From contig JAZKGQ010000009.1 of NCBI GenBank assembly GCA_040385825.1, positions 186,001-250,000 on the forward strand: a DNA stretch of 64,000 bases, read 5' to 3'. The stretch is from JANNNF01 sp040385825. Lineage in GTDB: Bacteria > Pseudomonadota > Alphaproteobacteria > Rhodobacterales > Rhodobacteraceae. The position numbers and the translations under genes are program-made. The notes under the pieces were generated by a model, which saw only the letters and a program-made list of their open reading frames with translations, ran no database searches and had not been told where the DNA came from. Within the stretch, counting starts at the first letter, position 1. Each line of letters opens with the position of its first letter. Positions 51,887 to 61,208 of this stretch are shown one piece after another.

Positions 51887-53005
51887 TTACCCGCCCGGCA
51901 CCGGGTTCAGCGCCTTGTTATAGGGTTTCCAGTCGGTGATGTCGGGATAGTACCGCTTGCGCCAGGCGCGCACCCTTGGGTTCATCACCCGCTTCCACAG
52001 CGGCGGCACCATCGCGGCCATGGTCATCACCGGATAGCCATAGGGCAGTTGCGGCGCGTCCTGCTCGGGGTAGGTTTGCAGCAGGGGAAAGCGGCGGTCG
52101 GGTTTGTAATGGTGGTCCGAATGGCGTTGCAGGTTGATCAGCAGCCAGTTCGACGCGCGATGCGCCGCGTTCCACGAATGGCGCGGCAGGACGTGTTCGT
52201 ATTTGCCCGCGCCCAGATGCCGCCGGGTCAGGCCGTAATGCTCGATGTAATTCACCAGCTCCAGCTGCCAGACCGCGACAAAGGCCTGAAAGGCAAACAG
52301 CGCCAGACCCGTCCCGCCGCCCAGGGCCAAGGCCAGCGCCAGAAACCCCGCCTGCAAACCCGCATAGCGCCAATAGGGGTTGGTCCGGTGCCACCACGGC
52401 AGCCCCCGCCGCGCCAGCATCGCCACCTCGGCTTTCCACGCCGACCGATGGCAGCCCAGCAGAACGCGCGGGAAGAACCTGTGGAACCCTTCGTTGTACC
52501 GCGCCGTCACCGGGTCGCGCGGGGTGCCGATGTACAGGTGATGCACCCGCAGATGCTCGCTGCGGAAATGCGAATACAGCACCGATGCCAGCAGCAGATC
52601 GCCCAGCCAGCGTTCGGCCTTCGATTTCTGGTGCATCAATTCGTGGCTGTAGTTGATGCCGATGGTGCCCGACACCACCCCCATGCCAAAGAACAGCCCG
52701 ACCTTTTCAAGCCCGCCCAGATTGCCCGCGCGCGGCACATACCACAGCATCGCGCACAGCAGCAGGAACTGCACCGGAAACCAGATCAGCGTGATCAGCC
52801 GGTGCAGGAACAGATCGTCCTGTGGGGTTTCGGGGTCGGCATTGGCCTCGTTCAGCCCGGTCAGCGCATCCAGCAGCGAAAACAGCCCCCACGCATAGAG
52901 CGGCAGCAAAAGCACGCTCCACCCGCCGACCCCCATGCCGACAAACGCCATCGGCACTGTGCCAAGCGACAGCCAGAACGGCAGGGCAGAGGGGGCGGCA
53001 GTCAT
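51887..53005 (-). CDS. Alkane 1-monooxygenase-like membrane hydroxylase
   Basis: 372 residues with about six hydrophobic segments. The eight-histidine diiron pattern is present: HELMH (about 123-127), EHLRVHH (about 156-162), NYIEHYGL and LQRHSDHH (about 301-308). In the canonical AlkB second box the residue before HH is Gly (EHxxGHH); here it is Val. Family enzymes hydroxylate terminal C-H bonds of alkanes with rubredoxin as electron donor; no rubredoxin gene is nearby. Seems to stand alone. Confidence 0.87.
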   Translation of the reverse strand: MTAAPSALPFWLSLGTVPMAFVGMGVGGWSVLLLPLYAWGLFSLLDALTGLNEANADPETPQDDLFLHRLITLIWFPVQFLLLCAMLWYVPRAGNLGGLEKVGLFFGMGVVSGTIGINYSHELMHQKSKAERWLGDLLLASVLYSHFRSEHLRVHHLYIGTPRDPVTARYNEGFHRFFPRVLLGCHRSAWKAEVAMLARRGLPWWHRTNPYWRYAGLQAGFLALALALGGGTGLALFAFQAFVAVWQLELVNYIEHYGLTRRHLGAGKYEHVLPRHSWNAAHRASNWLLINLQRHSDHHYKPDRRFPLLQTYPEQDAPQLPYGYPVMTMAAMVPPLWKRVMNPRVRAWRKRYYPDITDWKPYNKALNPVPGG

Positions 53006-53052
53006 CGGGGCAATCCTCTTTCGGGCGGATCATAGCGGCATGTTCTGGCGGC

Positions 53053-54087
53053 TCAACACGGCAAAATTGCGCCCGCCGCAAGGTCATGCGCCTTGCGCAT
53101 CACGGTGGGCAGGTCATCCGCGCGGAAATGGGCGGCAGCGACGAACTGGCCGCGCATCGGGTTGGCCTCGGTCTGTGCCAGCATGACGGTCAGGATCAGG
53201 TGGAAATGGGTGAAGGTATGGCGCACCTCGCCCACCTGCACCCAATCGGCGGCCAGTGGTGCCGCGCCGCCCGCCCCGTCCCAGCCATCGCCCGGAAAGC
53301 CCAGCATGCCGCCCAGCAACCCCCGGTCGGGCCGGGTTTCCAGCAGCCAGTCGCCGCGCCTGCGCGCCACCCAGACCACGCCCTGCCGCACGGGTTTGGC
53401 GGGCTTGGGCCGTTTGCGAGGCAATTCGGCCTGCACGCCCTCGGCCCGCGCCTGACAGGGGGCGATCCACGGGCAAATGCCGCAGGCCGGGCTGCGGGGG
53501 GTGCAGATGGTGGCCCCCAGGTCCATCACGGCCTGAGCATAGTCACCGGGCCGCAGGGCAGGGGTCAGGGTCGCGGCCAGCCGTGTCAGGTCCGGCTTGG
53601 CCAAGGGCAGCGGGGTCTGCACCGCAAACATCCGCGCCATCACCCGTTCCACATTGCCGTCCACCACCACGGCAGGTTCGTCATAAGCAATCGAGGCGAT
53701 GGCCGCCGCAGTATAAGGCCCGATCCCCGGCAGCGTCAGCAACCCCGCACAGGTGCCCGGAAACACCCCGCCATGATCCGCCACCACTGCCCGCGCGCAG
53801 GCCAGCAGGTTGCGCGCGCGGGCGTAATAGCCAAGCCCCGCCCATTCGGCCATCACCTCGGCATCCGCTGCGGCGGCAAGGTCCGCGACTGTCGGCCAGC
53901 GCGCGACAAAGCGCAGGAAATAGGCGCGCACCGCCGCCACCGTGGTTTGCTGCAACATCACTTCGGACAGCCAGACGCGGTAGGGGTCGGGCCGCACACC
54001 CGCCTTCTTGTCCTCGGGCAAGACCCGCCACGGCATCACGCGGGCATGCGCATCGTACCAGCGCAGCAGGTCTGCCGCCAAACCCAT
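53053..54087 (-). CDS. mutY: A/G-specific adenine glycosylase
   Basis: 344 residues. VWLSEVMLQQTTV (catalytic Glu), the helix-hairpin-helix LTLPGIGPYTAAAIASIAY, VDGNVERVMAR with the catalytic Asp, and the iron-sulfur cysteines in CTPRSPACGICPWIAPC. The C-terminal NUDIX-like domain recognises 8-oxoG (GLLGGMLGFPGDGW). It removes adenine opposite 8-oxoguanine. ATG at 54087 is preferred to a TTG at 54114. Divergent from the DciA-like gene. Confidence 0.95.
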   Translation of the reverse strand: MGLAADLLRWYDAHARVMPWRVLPEDKKAGVRPDPYRVWLSEVMLQQTTVAAVRAYFLRFVARWPTVADLAAAADAEVMAEWAGLGYYARARNLLACARAVVADHGGVFPGTCAGLLTLPGIGPYTAAAIASIAYDEPAVVVDGNVERVMARMFAVQTPLPLAKPDLTRLAATLTPALRPGDYAQAVMDLGATICTPRSPACGICPWIAPCQARAEGVQAELPRKRPKPAKPVRQGVVWVARRRGDWLLETRPDRGLLGGMLGFPGDGWDGAGGAAPLAADWVQVGEVRHTFTHFHLILTVMLAQTEANPMRGQFVAAAHFRADDLPTVMRKAHDLAAGAILPC

Positions 54088-54196
54088 CGCTGCCTCAACC
54101 CCAACGTCACGCAATCTTTATGCCTTTCGTGCCGTTGCCCCACTGGCACCCTGCGCCCCGTGCGGTAAGATAGGCGCGATCACAGCGCAGGACCAG

Positions 54197-54736
54197 ATGC
54201 CCCGCAGCCCGACCCAGACCCCCAACACCCGCCGTCTGCGCGGGTTCGAGGCCGCAGCGGGCCTTGTGCGCGACCCCGTTCGCGCGGTGGGCGAAGCGCG
54301 GGGCTTTGCCGTGGCGCGCCTGCTGACCCATTGGGCCGAGGTGGTGGGCGACCAGACCGCCGCCATCACAAGGCCCGTCAAGATGGGTTACGGGCGTGAT
54401 GGCATGGGGGCCACGCTGACCCTGCTGGTGTCTGCCGCCCATGCGCCGATGGTGCAGATGGACCTGCCGCGCCTGAAGGAACGGGTGAATGCGGTCTACG
54501 GGTACAACGCCATCTCGCGCATCAGCCTGACCCAGACCGCCCCCACCGGGTTTGCCGAAGGGCAGGCCAGTTTCACCGCCGCCCCGAAAGCCCCGCCCGC
54601 GCCCGACCCCGTGATCGTCGCACAGGCCGCAGCCACCGCCGAAGGCGTCACCGACCCCGGCCTGAAAGCCGCCCTTGCGGCGCTGGCCCAGAATATTTTA
54701 ACGCGCCGCAAGGCATCAGAAGGCATCAAAGAATGA
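54197..54736 (+). CDS. DUF721 (DciA-like) protein
   Basis: 179 residues. The N-terminal half RGFAVARLLTHWAEVVGDQTAAIT...TLTLLVSAAHAPMVQMDLPRLKERVNAVYGYNAISRISL is the DUF721 domain (KH-like fold), as in DciA, the widespread loader of the replicative helicase DnaB. The C-terminal part is low-complexity and alanine-rich. Its end overlaps the dsbA-like start (ATGA). A role in helicase loading is inferred from the family. Confidence 0.8.
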   Translation: MPRSPTQTPNTRRLRGFEAAAGLVRDPVRAVGEARGFAVARLLTHWAEVVGDQTAAITRPVKMGYGRDGMGATLTLLVSAAHAPMVQMDLPRLKERVNAVYGYNAISRISLTQTAPTGFAEGQASFTAAPKAPPAPDPVIVAQAAATAEGVTDPGLKAALAALAQNILTRRKASEGIKE

Positions 54737-55359
54737 TCCATACCGTCAAAGCCGCCCTGCTTGCCGCCGCCCTGTCGCTGACAGGCTTTGCCGCCGTCGC
54801 ACAGGAAACCACGGCCCCCGCCGCGCCCCCCGTCGAAGTCACCGACATGTCGATCGGCAACCCCGACGCGCCGGTCAAGATCATCGAATACGCCAGCTTC
54901 ACCTGCCCGCATTGCGCCAATTTTCACGAAGCGGCGTTCAAGCCGCTGAAGGCCGAATACATCGACACCGGCAAGGTGTATTTCACGCTGCGCGAAGTGT
55001 ATTTCGACCGCTACGGCCTGTGGGCCGCGATGATGGCGCGCTGCGGCGGCGAGATGAAGTATTTCGGCGTGACCGACATTCTGTATTCCACCCAGAAGGA
55101 ATGGTCGGCGTCGGATGATGCCAACGTCGTTGTGGGCAATCTCAAGAAGATCGCGCTCGGCGCCGGAATGGATGGTGCGGCGGTAGACGCCTGCATGAAG
55201 GACGGGACCATGGCGCAGGCGCTTGTGACCCGGTTTGAATCGAACATGGCCGCCGACAAGGTGGAAGGCACCCCCACCCTGTTCATCAACGGCGCGCGGC
55301 AGGGCAACATGGCCTATGCCGAACTCAAGGCCCTGATCGACGCCGAACTGGCCAAGTAA
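54733..55359 (+). CDS. DsbA-family periplasmic thiol-disulfide oxidoreductase
   Basis: 208 residues. Signal peptide ends near AAVA-QETTAPAAP. The redox site is FTCPHCANF (CPHC, as in DsbA) in a thioredoxin-like fold with a helical insertion, and the cis-proline loop is VEGTPTLFING. Forms or isomerises disulfides in the periplasm. Immediately followed by the CoA-transferase gene without a gap. Confidence 0.9.
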   Translation: MIHTVKAALLAAALSLTGFAAVAQETTAPAAPPVEVTDMSIGNPDAPVKIIEYASFTCPHCANFHEAAFKPLKAEYIDTGKVYFTLREVYFDRYGLWAAMMARCGGEMKYFGVTDILYSTQKEWSASDDANVVVGNLKKIALGAGMDGAAVDACMKDGTMAQALVTRFESNMAADKVEGTPTLFINGARQGNMAYAELKALIDAELAK

Positions 55360-56493
55360 ATGACGCCTCTGCACGGTATCCGCGTGATCGAGCTTGCGCG
55401 CATTCTGGCTGGCCCCTGGGCTGGCCAGACCCTTGCCGATCTGGGCGCAGATGTCATCAAGGTCGAGGCCCCCGAAGGCGACGATACCCGCCGTTGGGGG
55501 CCGCCCTTCATCGACCATGACGGTGAAAGGTCCGCCGCATATTTCCACGCCACCAACCGCGGCAAGCGCAGCATCACCTGCGATTTCCGCACCCCGGAAG
55601 GGCAGGCGCAGGTGCGCGCGCTGGTGGCCGATGCCGATGTGGTGATCGAGAATTTCAAGGTCGGCGGGCTTGCGAAATACGGGCTGGACTATGCCAGCCT
55701 TGCCGCCGTGAACCCGCGTCTTGTCTATTGTTCGATCACGGGCTTTGGCCAGACCGGCCCCTATGCGCACCGGGCGGGCTATGATTTCATCATTCAGGGC
55801 ATGGCCGGCGTGATGAGCGTGACCGGCGATCCGTCCGGCCAGCCGCAGAAGGTGGGGGTGGCCGTGGCCGACATCACCACAGGGGTCTATGCGGCGACTG
55901 CCATTCTGGCCGCGATCATTCAGCGCCAGACCACGGGTCAGGGCCAGCACATCGACATGGCGCTGATGGATGTGGCCACGTCCCTGATGGCGAACCAGTC
56001 GATGAACTATCTGGCCAGTGGGGTCGCCCCCACCAAGATGGGCAATGCCCACCCCAACCTTGCGCCCTATGCGGTGTTCGACTGCGCCGATGGCTGGATC
56101 ATCCTTGCCACCGGCAATGACGGCCAGTACCGCCGTCTCTGCACCATTCTGGGCCTGCCTGACATGGCGGAGGATGCGGCGTACCTGACCAATGCCGACC
56201 GCATCGCCAACCGCGTCACCCTGACCGACCGCCTGACCGCCGCCACCACGACCTGGACCAAGGACGCGCTGCTTGCGGCCTGCGAGGCTGAAGGCGTGCC
56301 CGCAGGCCCGATTAACGATCTGGCCGAGGTGTTTGCCGACCCGCAGGTGATTGCCCGCCAATTGCAGATCGCCCCCGGCGGCGTACCGGGTGTCCGGTCG
56401 CCCATGACCTTTTCAGGGGCAGAACTGGCACTGGACCGCCCCTCGCCCCGGCTGGGGCAGCATCAGGATCAGGTGCTGGGTCCGCCCTTGTGA
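55360..56493 (+). CDS. CaiB/BaiF-family CoA-transferase
   Basis: 377 residues, class III CoA-transferase. LDGIRVIEL-type start (LHGIRVIELARILAGPWAGQTLADLGADVIKVE), the catalytic Asp in QGQHIDMALMDV and FGQTGPYAHRAGYDFIIQGMAG, all typical. The family swaps CoA between acids, e.g. formyl-CoA:oxalate or succinyl-CoA:mesaconate. ATG follows the previous TAA directly. Substrates unknown. Confidence 0.9.
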   Translation: MTPLHGIRVIELARILAGPWAGQTLADLGADVIKVEAPEGDDTRRWGPPFIDHDGERSAAYFHATNRGKRSITCDFRTPEGQAQVRALVADADVVIENFKVGGLAKYGLDYASLAAVNPRLVYCSITGFGQTGPYAHRAGYDFIIQGMAGVMSVTGDPSGQPQKVGVAVADITTGVYAATAILAAIIQRQTTGQGQHIDMALMDVATSLMANQSMNYLASGVAPTKMGNAHPNLAPYAVFDCADGWIILATGNDGQYRRLCTILGLPDMAEDAAYLTNADRIANRVTLTDRLTAATTTWTKDALLAACEAEGVPAGPINDLAEVFADPQVIARQLQIAPGGVPGVRSPMTFSGAELALDRPSPRLGQHQDQVLGPPL

Positions 56494-56544
56494 ACCGCGC
56501 CCGAAGGGGGCATGCTTGAAGGCAGGCATTTGCGGGGGGCATTC

Positions 56545-57426
56545 ATGGATTTCAACGATATTGGCGGTGGCAATGCGGTGTTGATCGCGATTGCCGTATT
56601 CCTCATCTTCTGCGTCTTCCTTGGCGTCCGCATCGTGCCGCAAAGCGAAAAGCATGTGGTCGAACGCTTTGGCCGCTTTCGCGCGGTGCTTGGCCCCGGC
56701 ATCAACTTCATCGTGCCGTTTCTGGACCGGGTGGCCCACAAGATCAGCATTCTGGAACGCCAGCTTCCCACCGCGCAGCAAGACGCCATCACCACCGACA
56801 ACGTGCTGGTCAAGGTGGAAACCAGCGTGTTCTACCGCATCACCGAACCGGAAAAGACCGTCTACCGCATCCGCGATGTTGACGCGGCCATTGCCACCAC
56901 GGTTGCGGGCATCGTGCGGTCGGAAATCGGCAAGATGGAACTGGATCAGGTGCAATCCAACCGAACCGGCCTGACCGCGCAAATCCGCGAACAGGTGCGG
57001 GCGATGGTCGACGACTGGGGCATCGAGGTCACCCGCGCCGAATTGCTGGACGTGAACCTGGACGAGGCCACCCGCGCCGCCATGCTGCAACAGTTGAACG
57101 CCGAACGCGCCCGGCGCGCGCAGGTGACCGAGGCTGAAGGCAACAAGCGCGCGGTCGAACTGAACGCCGACGCCCAGCTTTACGCCGCCGAGCAGGAATC
57201 CAAGGCCCGCCGCGTGCTGGCCGATGCCGAGGCCTATGCGACCGGCGTGATCGCCGAGGCGATCAAGGAAAACGGCATCGAGGCCGCGCAATATCAGGTC
57301 GCCCTGAAACAGGTCGAGGCGCTGACAGCCGTCGGGCAGGGCGCAGGCAAACAGACGATCATCGTGCCTGCGCAGGCGCTGGATGCCTTTGGCGATGCGT
57401 TCAAGATGCTGAAAGGGCGCGTCTGA
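56545..57426 (+). CDS. SPFH/band-7 domain membrane protein (QmcA-like)
   Basis: About 293 residues from ATG 56545. One N-terminal membrane segment (AVLIAIAVFLIFCVFLGV), then the band-7/SPFH domain (VPQSEKHVVERFGRF...ITTDNVLVKVETSVFYRI), and a C-terminal coiled coil rich in Ala/Glu (ERARRAQVTEAEGNKRAVELNADAQ). Such proteins form large membrane-associated rings with proteases or NfeD partners. ATG at 56512 is an alternative start. The nfeD gene overlaps by one base. Confidence 0.9.
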   Translation: MDFNDIGGGNAVLIAIAVFLIFCVFLGVRIVPQSEKHVVERFGRFRAVLGPGINFIVPFLDRVAHKISILERQLPTAQQDAITTDNVLVKVETSVFYRITEPEKTVYRIRDVDAAIATTVAGIVRSEIGKMELDQVQSNRTGLTAQIREQVRAMVDDWGIEVTRAELLDVNLDEATRAAMLQQLNAERARRAQVTEAEGNKRAVELNADAQLYAAEQESKARRVLADAEAYATGVIAEAIKENGIEAAQYQVALKQVEALTAVGQGAGKQTIIVPAQALDAFGDAFKMLKGRV

Positions 57427-57692
57427 TGTGGGGCGTCTGGTGGGTCTGGATCGTCGCGGGCTTTGCGCTTGGCGTGCTGGAGGTGCTGGCGCCGGGCTAT
57501 ATCTTCCTTGGCTTTGCCATCGGCGCAATCGCCACCGGCCTGCTGGTCGGCATCGGGGTGCTGGGCGCGAATCTGCCGCTGCTGATCTGCGTCTTTGCGG
57601 TGGCCTCGGTGCTGGCCTGGCTTGCGCTGCGCCGTCTGGTCGGCGTGCGCCCCGGACAGACCAAAATCTGGGACCGCGACATCAACGACTGA
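57426..57692 (+). CDS. NfeD-family membrane protein
   Basis: 88 residues with two to three hydrophobic segments (VWWVWIVAGFALGVLEVLAPGYIFLGFAIGAIATGLLVGI and LPLLICVFAVASVLAWLALRRL). This is the short NfeD type without the OB-fold domain. The usual partner of SPFH proteins; the start codon overlaps the SPFH stop. Probably stabilises the SPFH complex. Confidence 0.85.
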   Translation: MWGVWWVWIVAGFALGVLEVLAPGYIFLGFAIGAIATGLLVGIGVLGANLPLLICVFAVASVLAWLALRRLVGVRPGQTKIWDRDIND

Positions 57693-57823
57693 TGTCATTG
57701 CCGCCACTGGACCCTTCGGTCAAAAATTGATGTTGCTCTTTGTCTCCAAACTTTTACCGTTGGGGCATGACCGGGAAAACCGGCGCCTCCGCCACAGCGC
57801 GGCCAACCCAACGGGAGATTGAC

Positions 57824-58975
57824 ATGAAAACCCTGAAACTATGGGCCACAACAGCCCTTTGCCTGACCACTGGCCTGACCCCCGCCGTGGCACAGGTGAC
57901 TGCCCTTGGCACACCTGAAGGTCAGGTGAACATCGTCGCCTGGGCCGGCTACATCGAACGCGGCGAGACGGACAAGGCCTTCGACTGGGTGACAAAGTTC
58001 GAGACTGCGACCGGCTGCAAGGTCAATGTGAAAACCGCCGGCACCAGCGACGAAATGGTCGCCCTGATGAACGAAGGCGGCTTCGATCTGGTCACCGCGT
58101 CAGGCGATGCCAGCCTGCGCCTGATCGCGGGCGACCGGGTGCAGCCGATCAACATTGATCTGATCCCGTCCTGGTCCACGGTCGATGACCGCCTGAAGAA
58201 CGCGCCCTGGCACACGGTGGATGGCGTGCATTACGGCGTGCCCTACATGTGGGGGCCGAATGTGCTGATGTACAACACCGAGGTTTTCAAGGAACCGCCG
58301 ACCTCTTGGAACGTGGTGTTCGAGGAAATGACCCTGCCGGATGGCAAATCGAACAAGGGCCGGGTGCAGGCCTATGACGGCCCGATCCATGTGGCGGATG
58401 CCGCGCAATACCTGATGGCGACCAAGCCGGACCTTGGCATCACCTCGCCCTACGAGCTGAACGAAGACCAGTACAAGGCCGCGCTCGATCTGCTGCGGGT
58501 GCAGCGCACGCTGACCTCGCGCTACTGGCATGACGCCTTCATCCAGATGGATGATTTCAAGAATGAAGGCGTCGTGGCCTCGGGGTCCTGGCCGTTTCAG
58601 GTGAATCTGCTCAAGGCCGATGGCCAGCCGATTGCCAGCACCATCCCCAAGGAAGGCGCCACCGGCTGGGCCGATACCACCATGATGCATGCCGAGGCCG
58701 CGAACCCGACCTGTTCCTATCTGTGGATGGAACATTCGCTGTCGTCGAACCTGCAATCGGACCTGTCGGTCTGGTTCGGGGCCAACCCGGCTGTTCCCGC
58801 CGCCTGCACCGACGGGCGGGGGATGCAGACGGCAGCAGGCTGCACCACCAACGGCATGGATGATTTCGAGAAGATCAAGTTCTGGACAACCCCGGTGTCA
58901 TCCTGCCCCCAGGGCGAATGCGTGCCCTACTATCGGTGGGTTTCCGACTACATCGGGGTGATCGGCGGGCGCTGA
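57824..58975 (+). CDS. Polyamine-type ABC importer substrate-binding protein
   Basis: 383 residues. Signal peptide ends near TPAVA-QVTALGTPEGQVNIVAWAGYIERG; INIVAWAGYIE is typical of spermidine/putrescine-binding PotD/PotF relatives. The body is a type II periplasmic binding protein. GGGAG precedes the ATG at 57824; a longer in-frame start (57740) would spoil the signal peptide. Four cysteines near the C-terminus (AACTDG, AGCTTN, SSCPQGEC) may form disulfides. The importer genes follow. Confidence 0.88.
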   Translation: MKTLKLWATTALCLTTGLTPAVAQVTALGTPEGQVNIVAWAGYIERGETDKAFDWVTKFETATGCKVNVKTAGTSDEMVALMNEGGFDLVTASGDASLRLIAGDRVQPINIDLIPSWSTVDDRLKNAPWHTVDGVHYGVPYMWGPNVLMYNTEVFKEPPTSWNVVFEEMTLPDGKSNKGRVQAYDGPIHVADAAQYLMATKPDLGITSPYELNEDQYKAALDLLRVQRTLTSRYWHDAFIQMDDFKNEGVVASGSWPFQVNLLKADGQPIASTIPKEGATGWADTTMMHAEAANPTCSYLWMEHSLSSNLQSDLSVWFGANPAVPAACTDGRGMQTAAGCTTNGMDDFEKIKFWTTPVSSCPQGECVPYYRWVSDYIGVIGGR

Positions 58976-58999
58976 CGGAAGGGGGGCGACCTAGGCCCC

Positions 59000-59024
59000 C
59001 CCCTCCCCACAAAAGGGGGAGGGG
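59000..59024. repeat. GC-rich hairpin, copy 1 of a twin inverted repeat
   Basis: CCCCTCCCC (59000-59008) and GGGGAGGGG (59016-59024) with a seven-base loop. The same nine-base arms recur at 59127-59149. Lies just after the binding-protein gene; it may protect that transcript's 3' end. Confidence 0.7.
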
Positions 59025-59126
59025 CGGCGCATCTTGCGGCGTTCTCTGCCCTTAGCCGGATGGCCCGCTGCCCTCACGGGCTTTGTATGCGCGTCCACAC
59101 GCGCCCCGCCCACAAGACCATTCCCT

Positions 59127-59149
59127 CCCCTCCCCCTTGCGGGGAGGGG
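59127..59149. repeat. GC-rich hairpin, copy 2 of a twin inverted repeat
   Basis: CCCCTCCCC (59127-59135), loop CTTGC, GGGGAGGGG (59141-59149). The remaining sequence between 58976 and 59188 shows no supportable gene. Confidence 0.7.
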
Positions 59150-59188
59150 CTGGGGGTGGGGGGCTTTTCTCAACCGTTGGACCCTTCC

Positions 59189-60187
59189 ATGCCCGCCGCC
59201 GTCGAATTCCAGTCTGTCACCCGCCACTTCGGCACCGCCGCCAAACCCGTCCGTGCGGTCGATGGCGTTGACCTGACCATTGCCGAAGGCGCGTTCTTTG
59301 CCATGCTCGGCCCGTCCGGCTCTGGCAAGACCACCTGCCTGCGGCTGATTTCCGGCTTTGATGCCCCCACCACCGGCACGGTGCGCATCTTTGGCGAAGA
59401 TGTGTCAAACACCCCGCCCCATCTGCGCAACGTCAACACGGTGTTTCAGGACTATGCCTTGTTCCCCCATCTGAACGTGCGTGACAATGTGGCCTACGGG
59501 CTGATGGTCAAGGGGGTGGGCAAACCCCAACGCCATGCCCGCGCCGAGGAAATGCTGTCGGTGGTCAAACTGGCCGACTATGGCAGCCGCAAACCGGGGC
59601 AACTGTCCGGTGGTCAGCGTCAGCGCGTGGCCCTTGCCCGCGCCCTGGTCAACGAACCCCGCGTCTTGCTGCTGGACGAACCCTTGGGCGCGCTCGACCT
59701 CAAGCTGCGCGAGGCGATGCAGGACGAACTGAAATCCCTGCAACAGCGCCTCGGCATCACCTTCATCTTCGTGACCCATGACCAGCACGAGGCGCTGAGC
59801 ATGGCCGACAGTCTGGCCGTGTTCAATGAAGGCAAAATCGCGCAGATCGGCACCCCCGAACAGATCTACACCCAGCCCCGCACCCGGTTTGTGGCCGATT
59901 TCGTCGGCTCCTCCAACGTGCTGCCGCCCGATCTGACCCAAGCCCTCGGTGGCCCCGCAGCGTGGTCGTCCCTGCGCCCCGAGGCCCTGCGCCTCTCGCC
60001 CGACGGCCCCCTGTCCGGCACCGTGACCGCCCTGCGCTATCTCGGCGCGGGCACCCGCGTCGCGCTGACCAGCCAGGGCACCGACCTTGCCGCCTTCCTG
60101 CCCGCAGGCCAGCCGCTGCCCAGCCCCGGCGACACCGCCCGCTTTGCCTTTGACGTGTCTGCCCTGCACCTGATGGACGGTGTTTGA
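59189..60187 (+). CDS. potA: Polyamine-type ABC importer ATP-binding protein
   Basis: 332 residues. Walker A GPSGSGKTT, Q-loop VFQDYALFPHL, signature LSGGQRQRVALARA, Walker B VLLLDEPLGALDLKLR, switch VTHDQHEA, and a C-terminal TOBE domain (SLRPEALRLSPDG). The pattern FFAMLGPSGSGKTTCLRLISGF with VNTVFQDYALFPHL is PotA-like. ATG at 59189 directly follows a pyrimidine-rich stretch; no strong ribosome site is seen. Energises uptake by the two permeases downstream. Confidence 0.9.
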   Translation: MPAAVEFQSVTRHFGTAAKPVRAVDGVDLTIAEGAFFAMLGPSGSGKTTCLRLISGFDAPTTGTVRIFGEDVSNTPPHLRNVNTVFQDYALFPHLNVRDNVAYGLMVKGVGKPQRHARAEEMLSVVKLADYGSRKPGQLSGGQRQRVALARALVNEPRVLLLDEPLGALDLKLREAMQDELKSLQQRLGITFIFVTHDQHEALSMADSLAVFNEGKIAQIGTPEQIYTQPRTRFVADFVGSSNVLPPDLTQALGGPAAWSSLRPEALRLSPDGPLSGTVTALRYLGAGTRVALTSQGTDLAAFLPAGQPLPSPGDTARFAFDVSALHLMDGV

Positions 60188-60272
60188 TGCCCGCCGCCCG
60201 CCATCATCTGTTCGCAAATATCCCCGCCGGAGGCTCCGCCCACATCACCCTGTCCGCCGATAAGGCATCGCA

Positions 60273-61208
60273 ATGACCCCCGCCATCTTCCCCGCCCGCA
60301 GCATGGCCGACCGCCTGACCACCCTGTTCTGGCGCAGGCCCCGCCTGTTGCTGGCCCTGCTGGTCGCCCCGCCGCTGCTGTGGCTGGGCGTGGTCTACCT
60401 TGGCTCGCTGGCCGCCCTCTTGCTGCAATCCTTCTACGCGATCGACGAATTTTCCGGCATGGTGAAGCGGGAATTCACCCTCAAAACCTATGGCGAGCTG
60501 TTCCGCGCCCAGAACCTCGACATCATCCTGCGCACGCTGATCATGTCTGCCGCCGTCACGCTGGCCTGCGCGGTGCTGGCCTTTCCCATCGCCTATTACG
60601 CCGCCCGCTATGCACGCGGCCGCTGGAAGGCCGCGTTCTACCTGGGCGTCATGCTGCCGCTGTGGTCGTCCTACCTGGTCAAGGTCTATGCGTGGAAGCT
60701 GATACTGGCCAAGGAAGGCATCCTGACATGGGCCGCCGAATCCACCGGCACCTCCTTCCTGATCAACGGCTTGCTCAGCATACCGGGCCTTGAAGGCTCG
60801 TCGCTGTCCACCTCGCCCGTGGGCACCTTCCTTGTTTTCGTCTATGTCTGGCTGCCCTACATGATCCTGCCGCTGCAAGCGTCACTGGAACGCGTCCCCA
60901 CCTCGATGCTGGAGGCATCGGCCGATCTTGGCGCCACCCGCGCGCAGACTTTCCGCACCGTGATCCTGCCCCTTGCCATGCCGGGCGTGATCGCGGGGTC
61001 GATCTTCACCTTTTCGCTGACCATGGGCGATTACATCATCCCGCAGATCATCGGCAACTCGGCCAATTTCATCGGCATGGCGGTGTATCAGTTTCAGGGC
61101 ACCGCCGGAAACATCCCGCTCGCCGCCGCTTTTGCCGTGGTGCCCATCCTGATCATGCTGGTGTACCTGACGCTTGCCAAACGCGCGGGGGCCTTCGATG
61201 CGCTCTGA
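60273..61208 (+). CDS. potB: Polyamine-type ABC importer permease (PotB-like)
   Basis: 311 residues with six membrane segments, the EAA loop SMLEASADLGATRAQTFRTVILPLAMPG, and the sequence FSLTMGDYIIPQIIG known from PotB. Overlaps the PotC-like gene by 11 bp. Pairs with it to form the channel. Confidence 0.9.
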   Translation: MTPAIFPARSMADRLTTLFWRRPRLLLALLVAPPLLWLGVVYLGSLAALLLQSFYAIDEFSGMVKREFTLKTYGELFRAQNLDIILRTLIMSAAVTLACAVLAFPIAYYAARYARGRWKAAFYLGVMLPLWSSYLVKVYAWKLILAKEGILTWAAESTGTSFLINGLLSIPGLEGSSLSTSPVGTFLVFVYVWLPYMILPLQASLERVPTSMLEASADLGATRAQTFRTVILPLAMPGVIAGSIFTFSLTMGDYIIPQIIGNSANFIGMAVYQFQGTAGNIPLAAAFAVVPILIMLVYLTLAKRAGAFDAL

